Shown here: piece after piece, positions 36,781 to 45,277 of the stretch
How the letters are laid out: each line of letters starts with the position of its first letter
How positions within the stretch are numbered: the stretch's first letter is position 1
NCBI GenBank assembly: GCA_016712675.1
Contig: JADJQR010000001.1
Location: forward strand, 2,852,001-2,916,000
Length of the DNA: 64,000 nucleotides
Direction: 5' to 3'
From: a bacterium
GTDB lineage: Bacteria > Krumholzibacteriota > Krumholzibacteriia > LZORAL124-64-63
The notes under the pieces: model-generated
What the model saw: only the letters and a program-made list of their open reading frames with translations
Databases searched by the model: none
Told to the model about the DNA's origin: nothing
Position numbers and translations under genes: made by a program

Positions 36781-36815
36781 AACAGGGGCCCGGGCGCAAT
36801 GCCCGGGCCCCTGTT
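36781..36815. terminator. 15-bp perfect bidirectional terminator
   Basis: AACAGGGGCCCGGGC (36781-36795) pairs perfectly with GCCCGGGCCCCTGTT (36801-36815) around GCAAT. It lies between the convergent ends of the crotonase-fold gene and the secreted-protein gene. Its outer A/T pairs give short AA and TT edges, but there is no long T-run on either side. Confidence 0.85.
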
Positions 36816-36840
36816 CATCGAGTCGAAGTGCCGGTCCGTT

Positions 36841-37413
36841 CTAGCGGAACAGGCTCTTGACGCCGCCGAAGGTGTCGACTTCGACGCCGACCACGCAGTC
36901 GCCATTGATCACGATGATCGGCTGACCGGCAGGGCTGATCGGGTGCAGTTCGCGAATCTCGGTCGCGCTGCCCAGGTAGGCCGGGACCTTGATCGGCAGC
37001 GAGTGGAAGAACGTGCCGTTCGCGCGGATGCCGGCGGGGTTCGTGTTCATGACCATCAGCTGCATGTCGGCGATCACGCAGACGCCGCCCGGCGCCGGCA
37101 GCGCAGCCGGCAGGCCGACGATGTGCTCGCCCGGGTTGATGCCGACGTCGATGGCGTTGCCGCGGGGCACGAAGCTCAGCTGCGTGACATTGTCGTGCAG
37201 CAGGGCGATTTCCCAGGCCAGGATGTCCGGGCTGTTCAGCTGGGTGACGACCAGGTAGGCCGGGATCGGCGTCAGCGGGGGTGCGTTGTCGCAGTTGTTG
37301 GTCCCGGCTTCATCGAAGTAGATGCCGATGTTGTCGGCGAACCAGTCGGAGGCCGAGGCGGTGCCGGCGAAGGCGACCATGGTCAGCGCGAGGACGAGAG
37401 CCAGCTTCTTCAT
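36841..37413 (-). CDS. Small secreted protein of unknown function
   Basis: A 190-residue protein that I do not recognise as a named family. A signal peptide (MKKLALVLALTMVAFAGTASA) is followed by NIGIYFDEAGTNNC, then beta-rich sequence with few charged residues (PAYLVVTQLNSPDILAWEIAL, VCVIADMQLMVMN, PIIVINGDCVVGVEV). Three cysteines remain after cleavage (C41, C112, C173). It reads like a surface or periplasmic beta-sandwich domain. The ATG at 37413 follows AAGGAG, and an extended -10 promoter lies 100 bp upstream. It ends at a 15-bp terminator. No functional guess is justified beyond secretion. Confidence 0.85.
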   Translation of the reverse strand: MKKLALVLALTMVAFAGTASASDWFADNIGIYFDEAGTNNCDNAPPLTPIPAYLVVTQLNSPDILAWEIALLHDNVTQLSFVPRGNAIDVGINPGEHIVGLPAALPAPGGVCVIADMQLMVMNTNPAGIRANGTFFHSLPIKVPAYLGSATEIRELHPISPAGQPIIVINGDCVVGVEVDTFGGVKSLFR

Positions 37414-37748
37414 TGTGTCACTCCTTGGAAGTACTCGGTGAACAGGGGCTTCACGCTGCAAGGGAAATCCGAATACGGGTAGGGCCCGCCGGACGTTTCA
37501 CCTTTGTATCGATTATATCATGAGGGGATATCCAATGCACAAGAAATATATTGCCACCTATGCAGGGCGCAGCAAAACACCGTTCAAAGATGATAATAAT
37601 AGACTGCATTCAACAAATATCCACCCCCGCGTGCCCGACGCGGCTTCGCCGGCGTCGATTGCCCAACACCCCCCGAGCTGGACAGTGGTATGCTGCGCGC
37701 ACACGGATCTCGGCGCCACGTCCCTATCCGCCGGAGGAGCTCCCGGTT
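37414..37748. other. AT-rich divergent intergenic region
   Basis: About 335 bp between the secreted-protein gene and the S9 peptidase gene. Bases about 37500-37625 are clearly AT-richer than the rest of the window, with runs such as TATCGATTATATCATG and GATGATAATAATAG. It holds the leftward promoter at 37512-37520. I see no convincing rightward promoter or gene; an ORF beginning at 37520 runs into the peptidase gene out of frame and is rejected. Confidence 0.6.
37512..37520 (-). promoter_or_regulatory. Extended -10 promoter of the secreted-protein gene
   Basis: Read leftward the site is TGATATAAT: a perfect TATAAT (37517-37512) preceded by TG and one base (37520-37518), the extended -10 form. 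A weak -35 (TTGTGC) lies 19 bp upstream. Start near 37505, leader about 90 bases. Confidence 0.65.
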
Positions 37749-39836
37749 ATGAACAAGATTCCCGTCCTGACCGTTGCTGCCGTCACCCTGGCCGCCTGCC
37801 TGAACGCCGCCGCGGGACCGACCACGCCCGTCCGCGACCACGATCTGACCCCGGAGGACACCTTCAGTCTGACGGTGCTCGAGAACCTGGCGGTCTCGCC
37901 CGATGGCGCGCACGCCGCGTACACCGAGAGCCGCTGGGGCGATGACCAGAAGGGCCGCAGCAGCGACCTGTGGGTCGTCGCCACCGCCGGCGGCCCACCG
38001 CGGCGCCTGACCTTCGACGGCTTCGGCGGCGGCGCCGTGGCGTGGTCCCCGGACGGCCGCTGGCTCTACTTCATGGGGCGTGACCGCGCGGGCCGCAGCG
38101 AGCCGCCGCGCGACGGCAGCGCCCAGGTCTGGCGGCTGCCGATCGAGGGCGGCGCGCCGGTGCCCGTGACGCGCGCCGTGAAGGGCGTCGACGCGTTCGA
38201 GCTGTCGCCGGACGGGCGCGCCCTCTACTACCTGGTCGGCAACGAGCGCACGGACGAGCAATGGGGCGCCTTGCTGGGACGCTACGACGACCTCCACTAC
38301 GGCCATGGCGTGACCACGCTCAGCGAGGTGCGGCGCCTGGACCTGGAGAACTGGCGCGACGACGTCGCGGCCGGGGCCAGCCGGGTCGTCTCCGAGATGT
38401 CGCTCTCACCGGACGGCACGCGCCTGGCCATGATCACGTCCCCGGACAACGAGCTGATCTTCAAGGAAGGCTGGTCACGCGTCGACGTGCTGGACCTGGC
38501 GACGGGCGCTGTCGCCGAGCTGACCGACCAAGCCTGGCGCGACGGCCACAAGTCGCCGTACGGCTGGATCGACGATCTGGCCTGGTCCGCGGACAGCCGC
38601 GCGCTGGCTTTCGCGATCTCCTACGACGGCTATGCGACCGACATCTGGGTGGCCGAGGAACGCGGCGGCAGCTGGCCGCTGCAGAAGATCCAGCGCCCGG
38701 ACCCGTGGCACTGCGACGGCGGCCTGGCCTGGCGGGGCCAGACCCGCACACTGTGTTGGCGCGGCGAGTCGATGGCCCGCGTGCAGGTCCTCGCCACCGA
38801 AGGCGTCACCGGCGGCGCGCAGGGCCGCACCGCGGAACTGACGACCGGCGACCTGGTGGTCGCCTCCTTCGGCTTCGACCGCAAGGGCAGCTCGCTGGTC
38901 GCCGTCTGGGAGACACCCGCCGACGCTAACGACCTGTACGCGGTCGGCGCCGCCGGACGTCACCGGCGACTGACCCAAGTCAACCCGCAGGTGGACACGT
39001 GGAAGCTCCCGCAGATCAGCCACGTGAGCTGGACCGGGGCCGAGGGCAGGATGTGCTGGGGCATCCTCGAGCTGCCGCCGGGCTGGGCCCCGGGTGGCAG
39101 TCCGCTGCCGACGATCCTCGACATCCACGGCGGGCCGACGGCTTCCACACGGATCGGGCTGCGACACTGGATGTACGGCCGCGGGCTGATGCCCGCGCGC
39201 GGCTACGCGCTGCTGAGCCCGAACTACCGCGGCTCGACCGGTTACGGCGATGCCTTTCTCGAGGAGTTGATCGGTCGCGAGAACGACATCGAGGTCAAGG
39301 ACATCACCGCCGGCGTGCGCTGGCTGGTCGAGCAGGGTATCGCCGACCCCGCCCGGCTGGGCGTCATGGGCTGGAGCAACGGCGGCTACCTGACGAACTG
39401 CCTGATCGCCGCCGAACCCGACCTGTTCGCCGCCGCCAGCAGCGGCGCCGGCGTGCTGGACATGGTGATCCAATGGGGCACCGAGGACACGCCCGGCCAC
39501 GTGATCAACTTCGTGCGCGGCCTGCCGTGGGAGCAGCCCGACGAATATCGGAAGGCCTCGCCCCTCTACGCGCTGAACCGGGTCCGGACGCCGACGATCA
39601 TCCATGTGGGCGGCGCCGACCCTCGCGTGCCGGCGGCCCACAGCCGTGCCCTGTACCGCGCGTTGAGGCACTACCTCGATGTCCCGGTCCAGCTGGTGGA
39701 GTATCCCGGCGAGCCCCACGGCCTGACGACGCGCCGCAATCGGATGGCCAAGATGGAATGGGATCTGGCCTGGTTCGATCGCTACCTGCTGGGCAAGTCG
39801 GAAGCCGCGGCGCCCGACGGCAGCACCGGGCCCTGA
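37749..39836 (+). CDS. Secreted S9 family peptidase (prolyl oligopeptidase/DPP type)
   Basis: A 695-residue protein. A short signal peptide (about 1-22) is followed by a beta-propeller region (about 35-430) with repeated SPDG turns (LAVSPDGAHAAY, VAWSPDGRWLYF, LSLSPDGT-like), then an alpha/beta-hydrolase domain. The catalytic triad is S543 (GWSNGGY), D624 (GGADPRV) and H657 (GEPHGL). These enzymes trim peptides in the periplasm or outside the cell. The ATG at 37749 follows GGAGGAG. A paralogue lies at 55598-57691. Confidence 0.93.
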   Translation: MNKIPVLTVAAVTLAACLNAAAGPTTPVRDHDLTPEDTFSLTVLENLAVSPDGAHAAYTESRWGDDQKGRSSDLWVVATAGGPPRRLTFDGFGGGAVAWSPDGRWLYFMGRDRAGRSEPPRDGSAQVWRLPIEGGAPVPVTRAVKGVDAFELSPDGRALYYLVGNERTDEQWGALLGRYDDLHYGHGVTTLSEVRRLDLENWRDDVAAGASRVVSEMSLSPDGTRLAMITSPDNELIFKEGWSRVDVLDLATGAVAELTDQAWRDGHKSPYGWIDDLAWSADSRALAFAISYDGYATDIWVAEERGGSWPLQKIQRPDPWHCDGGLAWRGQTRTLCWRGESMARVQVLATEGVTGGAQGRTAELTTGDLVVASFGFDRKGSSLVAVWETPADANDLYAVGAAGRHRRLTQVNPQVDTWKLPQISHVSWTGAEGRMCWGILELPPGWAPGGSPLPTILDIHGGPTASTRIGLRHWMYGRGLMPARGYALLSPNYRGSTGYGDAFLEELIGRENDIEVKDITAGVRWLVEQGIADPARLGVMGWSNGGYLTNCLIAAEPDLFAAASSGAGVLDMVIQWGTEDTPGHVINFVRGLPWEQPDEYRKASPLYALNRVRTPTIIHVGGADPRVPAAHSRALYRALRHYLDVPVQLVEYPGEPHGLTTRRNRMAKMEWDLAWFDRYLLGKSEAAAPDGSTGP

Positions 39837-39890
39837 GTCCGTCGCGGGACCTGTCGGGGGGCCGGCATCGACCAGCCGCAGGATCGTCGT

Positions 39891-39910
39891 CGCCGGCCGC
39901 AGTGCCGGCG
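39891..39910. terminator. Short hairpin between convergent genes
   Basis: CGCCGGC (39891-39897) pairs with GCCGGCG (39904-39910) around a six-base loop between the S9 peptidase end (39836) and the PatB-like gene end (39918). The stem is short and lacks a T-run. Confidence 0.35.
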
Positions 39911-39917
39911 GCGGCGT

Positions 39918-41069
39918 TCAGGCCAGGGCCGTGGCGGCGATCGCCAGCCGGTCGCACGCCTCGGCCAGCGCGTGGCGCGGGCAGCCGAAGTTCAGGCGCA
40001 GGTAGCCCGGCGCGCCGAAATCGCGGCCATCGCTCAGACCCAATCCGTGCGCGACGGCGTGCGCGTGCGGATCCGGCACGGGCCAGGCTCGCACGTCGAG
40101 CCAGGCCAGATACGTCGCCTCCACCGCCGCCATCGTCACCCCCGGCAGGGACGCGAGACGCCCGGCCAGGTAGTCGCGGTTTCCGCGCAGGTAGGTCAGC
40201 AGTTCCGCCAGCCAGGGCCCGCCCTCGGACCAGGCCGCGCGGGCGGCGACCAGGCCCAGGACATTCACGTGCGGCACGGTGCCGGCCATGGCGCGCCCGA
40301 ACCGCGCGCGCAGGTCCGCGTCGGCGATGATCGCCGCGGCGCAGCCCAGCCCCGGCAGGTTGAAGGTCTTGCTCGGGGCTACGAGCGTAATCGTGCGCGT
40401 GGCCATCGACTCCGACAGGCACGCCAGGGGCACGTGCGTGGCGCCGGGCTCCAGCAGCAGCTGGCTGTGGATCTCGTCGCTGCAGACGACCAGATCGTGG
40501 CGCTCCGCCAGTGCGGCGAGTTCCGCCAGTTCATCGAGTCGCCAGGCGCGGCCGACGGGATTGTGCGGATGGCACCATAGCAGCAGCCGCGCGGCCGCCG
40601 CGGCCTTCTCGATCGCGCCGGGATCCAGGCGCCAGCCCACCACGTTGTCGCCTGCCAGGGGCGCCGGCTTCACCAGGCGTTCCACCAGCGACGGCACGCG
40701 CAGGAACGGCCCGTACACCGGGGGCATCACGACCACCCCGTCGCCCGGCACGCCTACGGCGCGGCAGGCCACGGTCAAGCCGCAGACCAGGCCGGGCAGC
40801 CATACGATCCAATCGGGGTCGATCATCCACCTGCAGGACCGCCCCAGCGCTTCGACCAGGACGCGGGTAAGGTCATCGTCCGGCTGGGCGTAGCCGAAGA
40901 CCCCATGTTCGACGCGCGCGCGCAGGGCGGCGATGACCGGCGGTGGCGCCGCGAAGTCCATGTCGGCAACCCACAGCGGCAGCACGTCGCGACCGGCCCA
41001 GCGCCCCCACTTCTCACTGTCGGTTCCCCGGCGCTCGAGCGGTGCGTCGAAGTCGAATTGTCCGCTCAC
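39918..41069 (-). CDS. PatB/MalY-type PLP-dependent C-S lyase or aminotransferase
   Basis: A 383-residue fold-type I PLP enzyme. DVLPLWVADMDFAAPPPVI near the N-terminus and the active-site Lys234 in APSKTFNLPGL are typical of the MalY/PatB (cystathionine beta-lyase-like) group; CSDEIHSQL gives the PLP-binding Asp. It could make homocysteine in methionine synthesis or act on another thioether. The GTG start at 41069 overlaps the stop of the upstream gene (GTGA), so the two are translationally coupled. Substrate is inferred only from family. Confidence 0.9.
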   Translation of the reverse strand: MSGQFDFDAPLERRGTDSEKWGRWAGRDVLPLWVADMDFAAPPPVIAALRARVEHGVFGYAQPDDDLTRVLVEALGRSCRWMIDPDWIVWLPGLVCGLTVACRAVGVPGDGVVVMPPVYGPFLRVPSLVERLVKPAPLAGDNVVGWRLDPGAIEKAAAAARLLLWCHPHNPVGRAWRLDELAELAALAERHDLVVCSDEIHSQLLLEPGATHVPLACLSESMATRTITLVAPSKTFNLPGLGCAAAIIADADLRARFGRAMAGTVPHVNVLGLVAARAAWSEGGPWLAELLTYLRGNRDYLAGRLASLPGVTMAAVEATYLAWLDVRAWPVPDPHAHAVAHGLGLSDGRDFGAPGYLRLNFGCPRHALAEACDRLAIAATALA

Positions 41070-41566
41070 GTCCGCCCCACCTGGCGCAGGAACTCCGTCA
41101 CCAGCGCGACTGCCTCGGGTGCGCCCTTGGCCAGGGCCCAGCGCGCATCCGCGGCGCACTGGTCCAGGAACGCCGCGCCAGGATCGAAATCCAGGAGCAC
41201 GACGGGACGGCCGAATCGCAGAGCCAGGGCGATCTCGCTGAGTGTGCCGCCGGTGCCACGGCACGCCACGACGACGTCCGACGCCAGGACGTTGACGACG
41301 TTGCGCGCGGCGCCCAGTCCGGTGGGGATGACCAGGTCCAGGCCGTCGGCGGCATCATCACGGTCATCGCCATAGAGGATCCCCAGCGTCAGGCCACCGC
41401 CGGCACGCGCACCGGCCACCGAAGCCTGCATGACGCCACCCCGTCTCCCACCCGAAAGCAGCACCCAGCCGCGTTCGGCAATGAGACGGCCGGCCTCCCA
41501 GGCCAGGCGCGCGGTGGCCTCGTCGGCCTCGGTCCCGCCCATCACCCCGATCACCGTCCTGCGCAT
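41066..41566 (-). CDS. TIGR00725/LOG-like nucleotide-binding protein
   Basis: A 166-residue Rossmann-fold protein of the lysine-decarboxylase-like (LOG/TIGR00725) group. It starts VIGVMGG and has LLSGGRRGGVM, then CRGTGGTLSEIALAL, where LOG phosphoribohydrolases have PGGxGTxxE; the usual Pro is replaced and the Glu kept. LOG enzymes release cytokinin-type bases from nucleotides; the TIGR00725 branch has no firm function. The ATG at 41566 follows GGGGAG. It is in an operon with the PatB-like gene. Confidence 0.87.
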   Translation of the reverse strand: MRRTVIGVMGGTEADEATARLAWEAGRLIAERGWVLLSGGRRGGVMQASVAGARAGGGLTLGILYGDDRDDAADGLDLVIPTGLGAARNVVNVLASDVVVACRGTGGTLSEIALALRFGRPVVLLDFDPGAAFLDQCAADARWALAKGAPEAVALVTEFLRQVGRT

Positions 41567-41711
41567 GCTGGCTCCCCTGGCTGGTGTCCCACGTGGGCCT
41601 GCGCGCGGTATGCGGCCGCACGTGCCATCGGACACGAGGGCACAGGATCGCAGGCACCGGCAGAGTCGGCAACCAGGATCACGGGAGTGATGCCGCCCGT
41701 GCGGCAGCCGA

Positions 41712-42932
41712 TCAGGCGTGCTGCGGCGTCAGGAGAGGCTCGAGGTCGCCACGGGTGAACACCACCGGCACCTGCGGCAGGTGATCGGCGCCGCGCGGGG
41801 CGTGGGCGCCGTGGTCGACCATCAGGGCGCTGGGCACACCGGTGTCGCGCAGGAAGGGCAGCAGCTGCTCGACCTGCTGGCGCGTCAGGCTCTGCCCGTC
41901 CACCAGGACCAGCCCGACATCCTGGCTGCCGGGATCCTGGTTGAAGAAAGGTTGCATGGCGAGCGTGCGGTGGCCGAGTTGGCGCAGGACGAGCTCGGAC
42001 CAGTCCCGTCGCTCGTCTTCGGTCGAGATGACGACGCAGAGGGTGCCGGCGTCCGTGGTGTGACCGGCGGCCAGACCCAGGTCCGGCAGCGCGATCTGCA
42101 TGAACTCGGCCGTCTCGGCGATCTTGGCCCGCATGCCGTCCAGCGAAGCGCGCAGACGGTCCTGGCTGGGGCAATGGGCGGCGATGAGTGCGCGCAGGTC
42201 GGCTTCCGCCGGCGTCGGCTCGGCGGACCGCCCCCAGACGTTGGCCAGCACGTCGGCCAGCGCCACGAGCCCGGTCAACGGCTGCTGGCCGTCGGTGGCC
42301 CGCGCGGTGTCGTGGTGGAAGCGCGCGGCGTTGCTGAAGGCCTCGGGCAGTTCCCAGAACTGGAGCAGACCCTGCCCGACCTGGGCATGGGTCATGCCGA
42401 TCGCTTCAGCCTCGGCGGCCAGCCGATCCTGCCGCGTGTCCTCGAGGATCGGACCGTAGATGTCCGGCACGGCCGCTGCCAGGACGTAGGCCCCGATGTC
42501 GTGCATGAGCCCAGCCAGGAACGCCTCCTCCGGATCGATGCGGCGTGGGCCGAGGAGCGCCATGTTCTGCGCCGCGGCACCGGTGGCTAGAGCATGCGAC
42601 CAGAACGCGCGCATGTCGATCGTCGACTCCAGGGTGCGGAGCATCTCGATCGAACCGAATCCGAGAGCCAGGTTGCGCACGCCGGTGAAGCCGAGCACGA
42701 CGACGGCACGGCTGATCGTGGTCACCTCGGTGGGCAATCCATAGAACGACGAATTGACCAGCTTGAGGACCTTGCCGGCCAGCGCCTGGTCGCTCGACAA
42801 GACGCGGGCCACCTCGCCAGCCGACGCATTCTCGCTGCCCAGCACGTTCATCAACTGGCGGGTCACCGCCGGCAGGGGCGGCAGGTTCCGCATGACGGAC
42901 ATGATCCGGGCCTTGACGCGGTCGACGGTCAC
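41712..42932 (-). CDS. HDOD-domain signalling protein
   Basis: A 406-residue protein. An N-terminal HDOD domain (about 10-215) starts VKARIMSVMRNLPPLPAV and has VLSSDQALAGKVLKLVNSSFYGLP and an HD-like LMHDIGAYVL. The C-terminal part (about 295-406) has alternating hydrophobic strands (TLCVVIST, VGLVLVD, VPSALMVD, VPVVFTRGD) like a degenerate receiver domain. HDOD proteins act in chemotaxis, cell-cycle and second-messenger networks without a known catalytic reaction. I chose the GTG at 42932 because GAGAGG sits eight bases upstream; a TTG at 42953 would add seven residues. It lies 126 bp downstream of dinB. Confidence 0.88.
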   Translation of the reverse strand: MTVDRVKARIMSVMRNLPPLPAVTRQLMNVLGSENASAGEVARVLSSDQALAGKVLKLVNSSFYGLPTEVTTISRAVVVLGFTGVRNLALGFGSIEMLRTLESTIDMRAFWSHALATGAAAQNMALLGPRRIDPEEAFLAGLMHDIGAYVLAAAVPDIYGPILEDTRQDRLAAEAEAIGMTHAQVGQGLLQFWELPEAFSNAARFHHDTARATDGQQPLTGLVALADVLANVWGRSAEPTPAEADLRALIAAHCPSQDRLRASLDGMRAKIAETAEFMQIALPDLGLAAGHTTDAGTLCVVISTEDERRDWSELVLRQLGHRTLAMQPFFNQDPGSQDVGLVLVDGQSLTRQQVEQLLPFLRDTGVPSALMVDHGAHAPRGADHLPQVPVVFTRGDLEPLLTPQHA

Positions 42933-43058
42933 GGCAGCGCCTCTCGGTGGCAAGTCGGGCCACGGCCCCGGCGGCCGGGGGCCTGGTCAGGGAAGGGATC
43001 GGACCGGTAAGGGATTCCTTGAGCGCGGGTTCGCCCGGGCCATCCACGGGGCGCCCCG

Positions 43059-44285
43059 TCAGCCACCACCCGCGCCGCCCCGCCGGCGGCCCGGTTTCCG
43101 GTCGGTCGCACCACGCTGCAGCAGGGTACCGAAACGGCCGGCCACGCTGTCGAGCACCTGGTCCACGCGGCGGTCACGCTCCCGGGTCGGTTCGTCGAAG
43201 AGGAGGCCCTGACCGCCCGGCTGCCCGGGCTCGAGGTGGGCCGCCGTCACGCCGAGCAGGCGCAGCGGGCGACGGCCGCGGCCGAGCCTGCGCTCGAGCA
43301 ACTCCCGCGCGGCGTCGCGCAGCTCGACGCCGCCGGCGGTCGCCTCGGCGAAGGACAGCGAACGCGTCACGGTTGTGAAGTCCGGGTAGCGCGCCTTGAG
43401 CACGACCGTCCGGGCGCGCAGGTCGTCCTCGCGCAGACGCCGGGCCACCTTGTCGGCCAGGCCGTCACAGACCTCGCGCAACTGTTCGGCATCGGCGATG
43501 TCCTCGGCGAAGGTCAGCTCGTTGCCGACGGATTTCGCCTCGCGCGAAGGCACCACGGGCCGTTCGTCGATCCCCGCCGCCAACTCGCGCAGGTGAACGA
43601 CGTGCGGCCCGAAGGCAGCAACCAGCGCCTCCCCGTCGCGCGTCAACAGGTCGCCGATCCGCTCGATCCCGACCGCGCGCAACTGCTGGGAAGAGACGCG
43701 CCCGACGCCCCACAGACGCTCGATCGGCAGCGGCGCGATGAAGGCAGGCCCTTGCGCCGGCTCGATGACCACGAGCCCGTCGGGCTTCCCGTGGTCGGAG
43801 GCCAATTTCGCCAGGAACTTGTTCGCCGCAGCGCCCACCGAAGCGATCAGGCCGGTCTGCTCGCGTACGCGCAGCTTGATGCCGGCTGCGATGTCCGGCG
43901 CCGATCCCAGCAGGCGGCGACAACCGCTCACGTCCAGGAACGCCTCGTCGATCGAAAGCGGCTCGATCAGCGGCGTCGTGCCGCGCAGCACCTCCATGAT
44001 GGCGCGGGAGACCTCCGCGTAGCGGTCCATTCGCGGGCGCAGGAAGACGCCGTCGGGGCACAACTGGCGCGCCCGCGCCGCGCTCATCGCGCTGCGGACG
44101 CCGAAACGGCGCGCCTCGTAGCTGGCGGCCGCGACGACGCCGCGGCCTTCCGGCGTGCCGCCGACGATGACGGGCCGGCCGCTCAGCGACGGGTTGTCCA
44201 GCGTCTCGACCGAGGCGTAGAAGGCGTCCATGTCGACATGGAGAACGGCGCGCGCGTGGCCGCAGTCCCAGGGTGCCGGTATCAT
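43059..44285 (-). CDS. dinB: DNA polymerase IV (Y-family)
   Basis: An error-prone translesion polymerase. The 408-residue protein has the first catalytic Asp in LHVDMDAFYASVE (D18), the pair D113-E114 in LSIDEAFLDVS, YEARRFGVRSAM for the fingers, helix-hairpin-helix elements near residues 185-240, and a little-finger domain. The C-terminal 60 residues include QGLLFDEPTRERDRR, a plausible sliding-clamp peptide (QGLLF), then a basic tail. The ATG at 44285 has GGGAG upstream. A good promoter lies at 44332-44360; I see no E. coli-type LexA box. The SRAP gene nearby also belongs to the DNA-damage set. Confidence 0.95.
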   Translation of the reverse strand: MIPAPWDCGHARAVLHVDMDAFYASVETLDNPSLSGRPVIVGGTPEGRGVVAAASYEARRFGVRSAMSAARARQLCPDGVFLRPRMDRYAEVSRAIMEVLRGTTPLIEPLSIDEAFLDVSGCRRLLGSAPDIAAGIKLRVREQTGLIASVGAAANKFLAKLASDHGKPDGLVVIEPAQGPAFIAPLPIERLWGVGRVSSQQLRAVGIERIGDLLTRDGEALVAAFGPHVVHLRELAAGIDERPVVPSREAKSVGNELTFAEDIADAEQLREVCDGLADKVARRLREDDLRARTVVLKARYPDFTTVTRSLSFAEATAGGVELRDAARELLERRLGRGRRPLRLLGVTAAHLEPGQPGGQGLLFDEPTRERDRRVDQVLDSVAGRFGTLLQRGATDRKPGRRRGGAGGG

Positions 44286-44331
44286 CGGCCCAACTCCCGG
44301 TGTAAGGTGCGCCGGGGCGTCCGGCAGGGAG

Positions 44332-44360
44332 AAAATAGCGCGAAAATCACCGCGATTCAA
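44332..44360 (-). promoter_or_regulatory. Predicted promoter of dinB
   Basis: On the minus strand, TTGAAT (44360-44355) and TATTTT (44337-44332) are 17 bp apart. The spacer holds a run of T and G/C blocks that could be an operator, but no known LexA consensus was recognised. Confidence 0.6.
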
Positions 44361-44380
44361 GGCCACGACCGCCATCGCGT

Positions 44381-44409
44381 TTGACGTCGGACGGGCCGGG
44401 GCCTAACCT
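44381..44409 (+). promoter_or_regulatory. Predicted promoter of the pirin/SRAP/aldolase cluster
   Basis: TTGACG (44381-44386) and TAACCT (44404-44409) are 17 bp apart. It is divergent from the dinB promoter, with 20 bp between the two -35 boxes. Start near 44416. Confidence 0.55.
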
Positions 44410-44479
44410 CGTGCAACGTCGGCCGCTGCCCCGGCGCGGGATGTCCCTGCGCCGCAGGACGGCCGCGGGGGCGCTCCAT

Positions 44480-45178
44480 ATGGTCACCGTCCGGCCCGGC
44501 CGCGAGCGCGGCCACATCGACCACGGCTGGCTCGACACCCGCCACACGTTCTCGTTCGGGGATTACCACGACCCCGCCCATATGGGCTTCGGCCCCCTGC
44601 GCGCGATCAACGAGGACGTCATCGCACCGGGCGCGGGCTTCGCGCGTCATGCACACCACGACATGGAGATCGTGACCTGGGTGCTGGAGGGCGAACTCCA
44701 GCACCGGGACAGCCTTGGCAACGAATCGATCATCAGGCGCGGACGCCTGCAGCGCCTGACCGCCGGCACCGGCATCGAGCACAGCGTCGGCAACGCCTCG
44801 GACAAGCTGCCAGTGCGGCTGCTGCAGGCCTGGTTGCGCCCGGACCGGCCCGGCTTGACGCCCGGCTACGAGAGCCGGCACCTGCCCCTGCCCGAACGCC
44901 GCAACCGGCTGAGGCTGGCGGCCTCCGCCGACGGCGCCGACGGCTCGTTGCAGTGGCACCAGGACGCGCGGCTGTGGCTGGCCGAACTGGGTCCGGACGT
45001 GACCGTTGAGCACCAGCTGGCGCCGGGCCGGCGCGCCTGGCTGCAGGTGACCGGCGGTCGCGTGGCCGTCAACGCGGTCGGACTGGCAGCCGGCGACGGC
45101 GCCGCCATCGAGGGCGTTGCCCGCATCGATCTGGCGGCCGACGGCGAGTGCGCGTTACTTCTGTTCGACCTGCCCTGA
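44480..45178 (+). CDS. Pirin family protein
   Basis: A 232-residue bicupin of the pirin family (E. coli YhhW is about the same length). It has VRPGRERGHIDHGWLDTRHT, SFGDYHDPAHMGFGPLRAINED, metal-binding HAHHDMEIVTWVLEG and TAGTGIEHS, covering the N-terminal cupin. Pirins bind Fe or other metals; bacterial ones can oxidise quercetin or act as redox regulators. I chose the ATG at 44480 on length and family N-terminus; an ATG at 44441 would add 13 residues with no ribosome site. Confidence 0.92.
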   Translation: MVTVRPGRERGHIDHGWLDTRHTFSFGDYHDPAHMGFGPLRAINEDVIAPGAGFARHAHHDMEIVTWVLEGELQHRDSLGNESIIRRGRLQRLTAGTGIEHSVGNASDKLPVRLLQAWLRPDRPGLTPGYESRHLPLPERRNRLRLAASADGADGSLQWHQDARLWLAELGPDVTVEHQLAPGRRAWLQVTGGRVAVNAVGLAAGDGAAIEGVARIDLAADGECALLLFDLP

Positions 45179-45277
45179 ACCAGCACCGCGTGGCGTGACC
45201 GGGACCGATCGGTGTCCCCGTCCATCGCCCGCACGAACGCCGCCCCGTTGCGCGGGCGGCGGGGATGGTTCCCGACC

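Noticed and set aside
37520-37945. A 141-residue ORF starting in the AT-rich intergenic region
   Set aside because: It has no ribosome site, its first 35 codons are plausible but the rest is an out-of-frame reading of the S9 peptidase gene.
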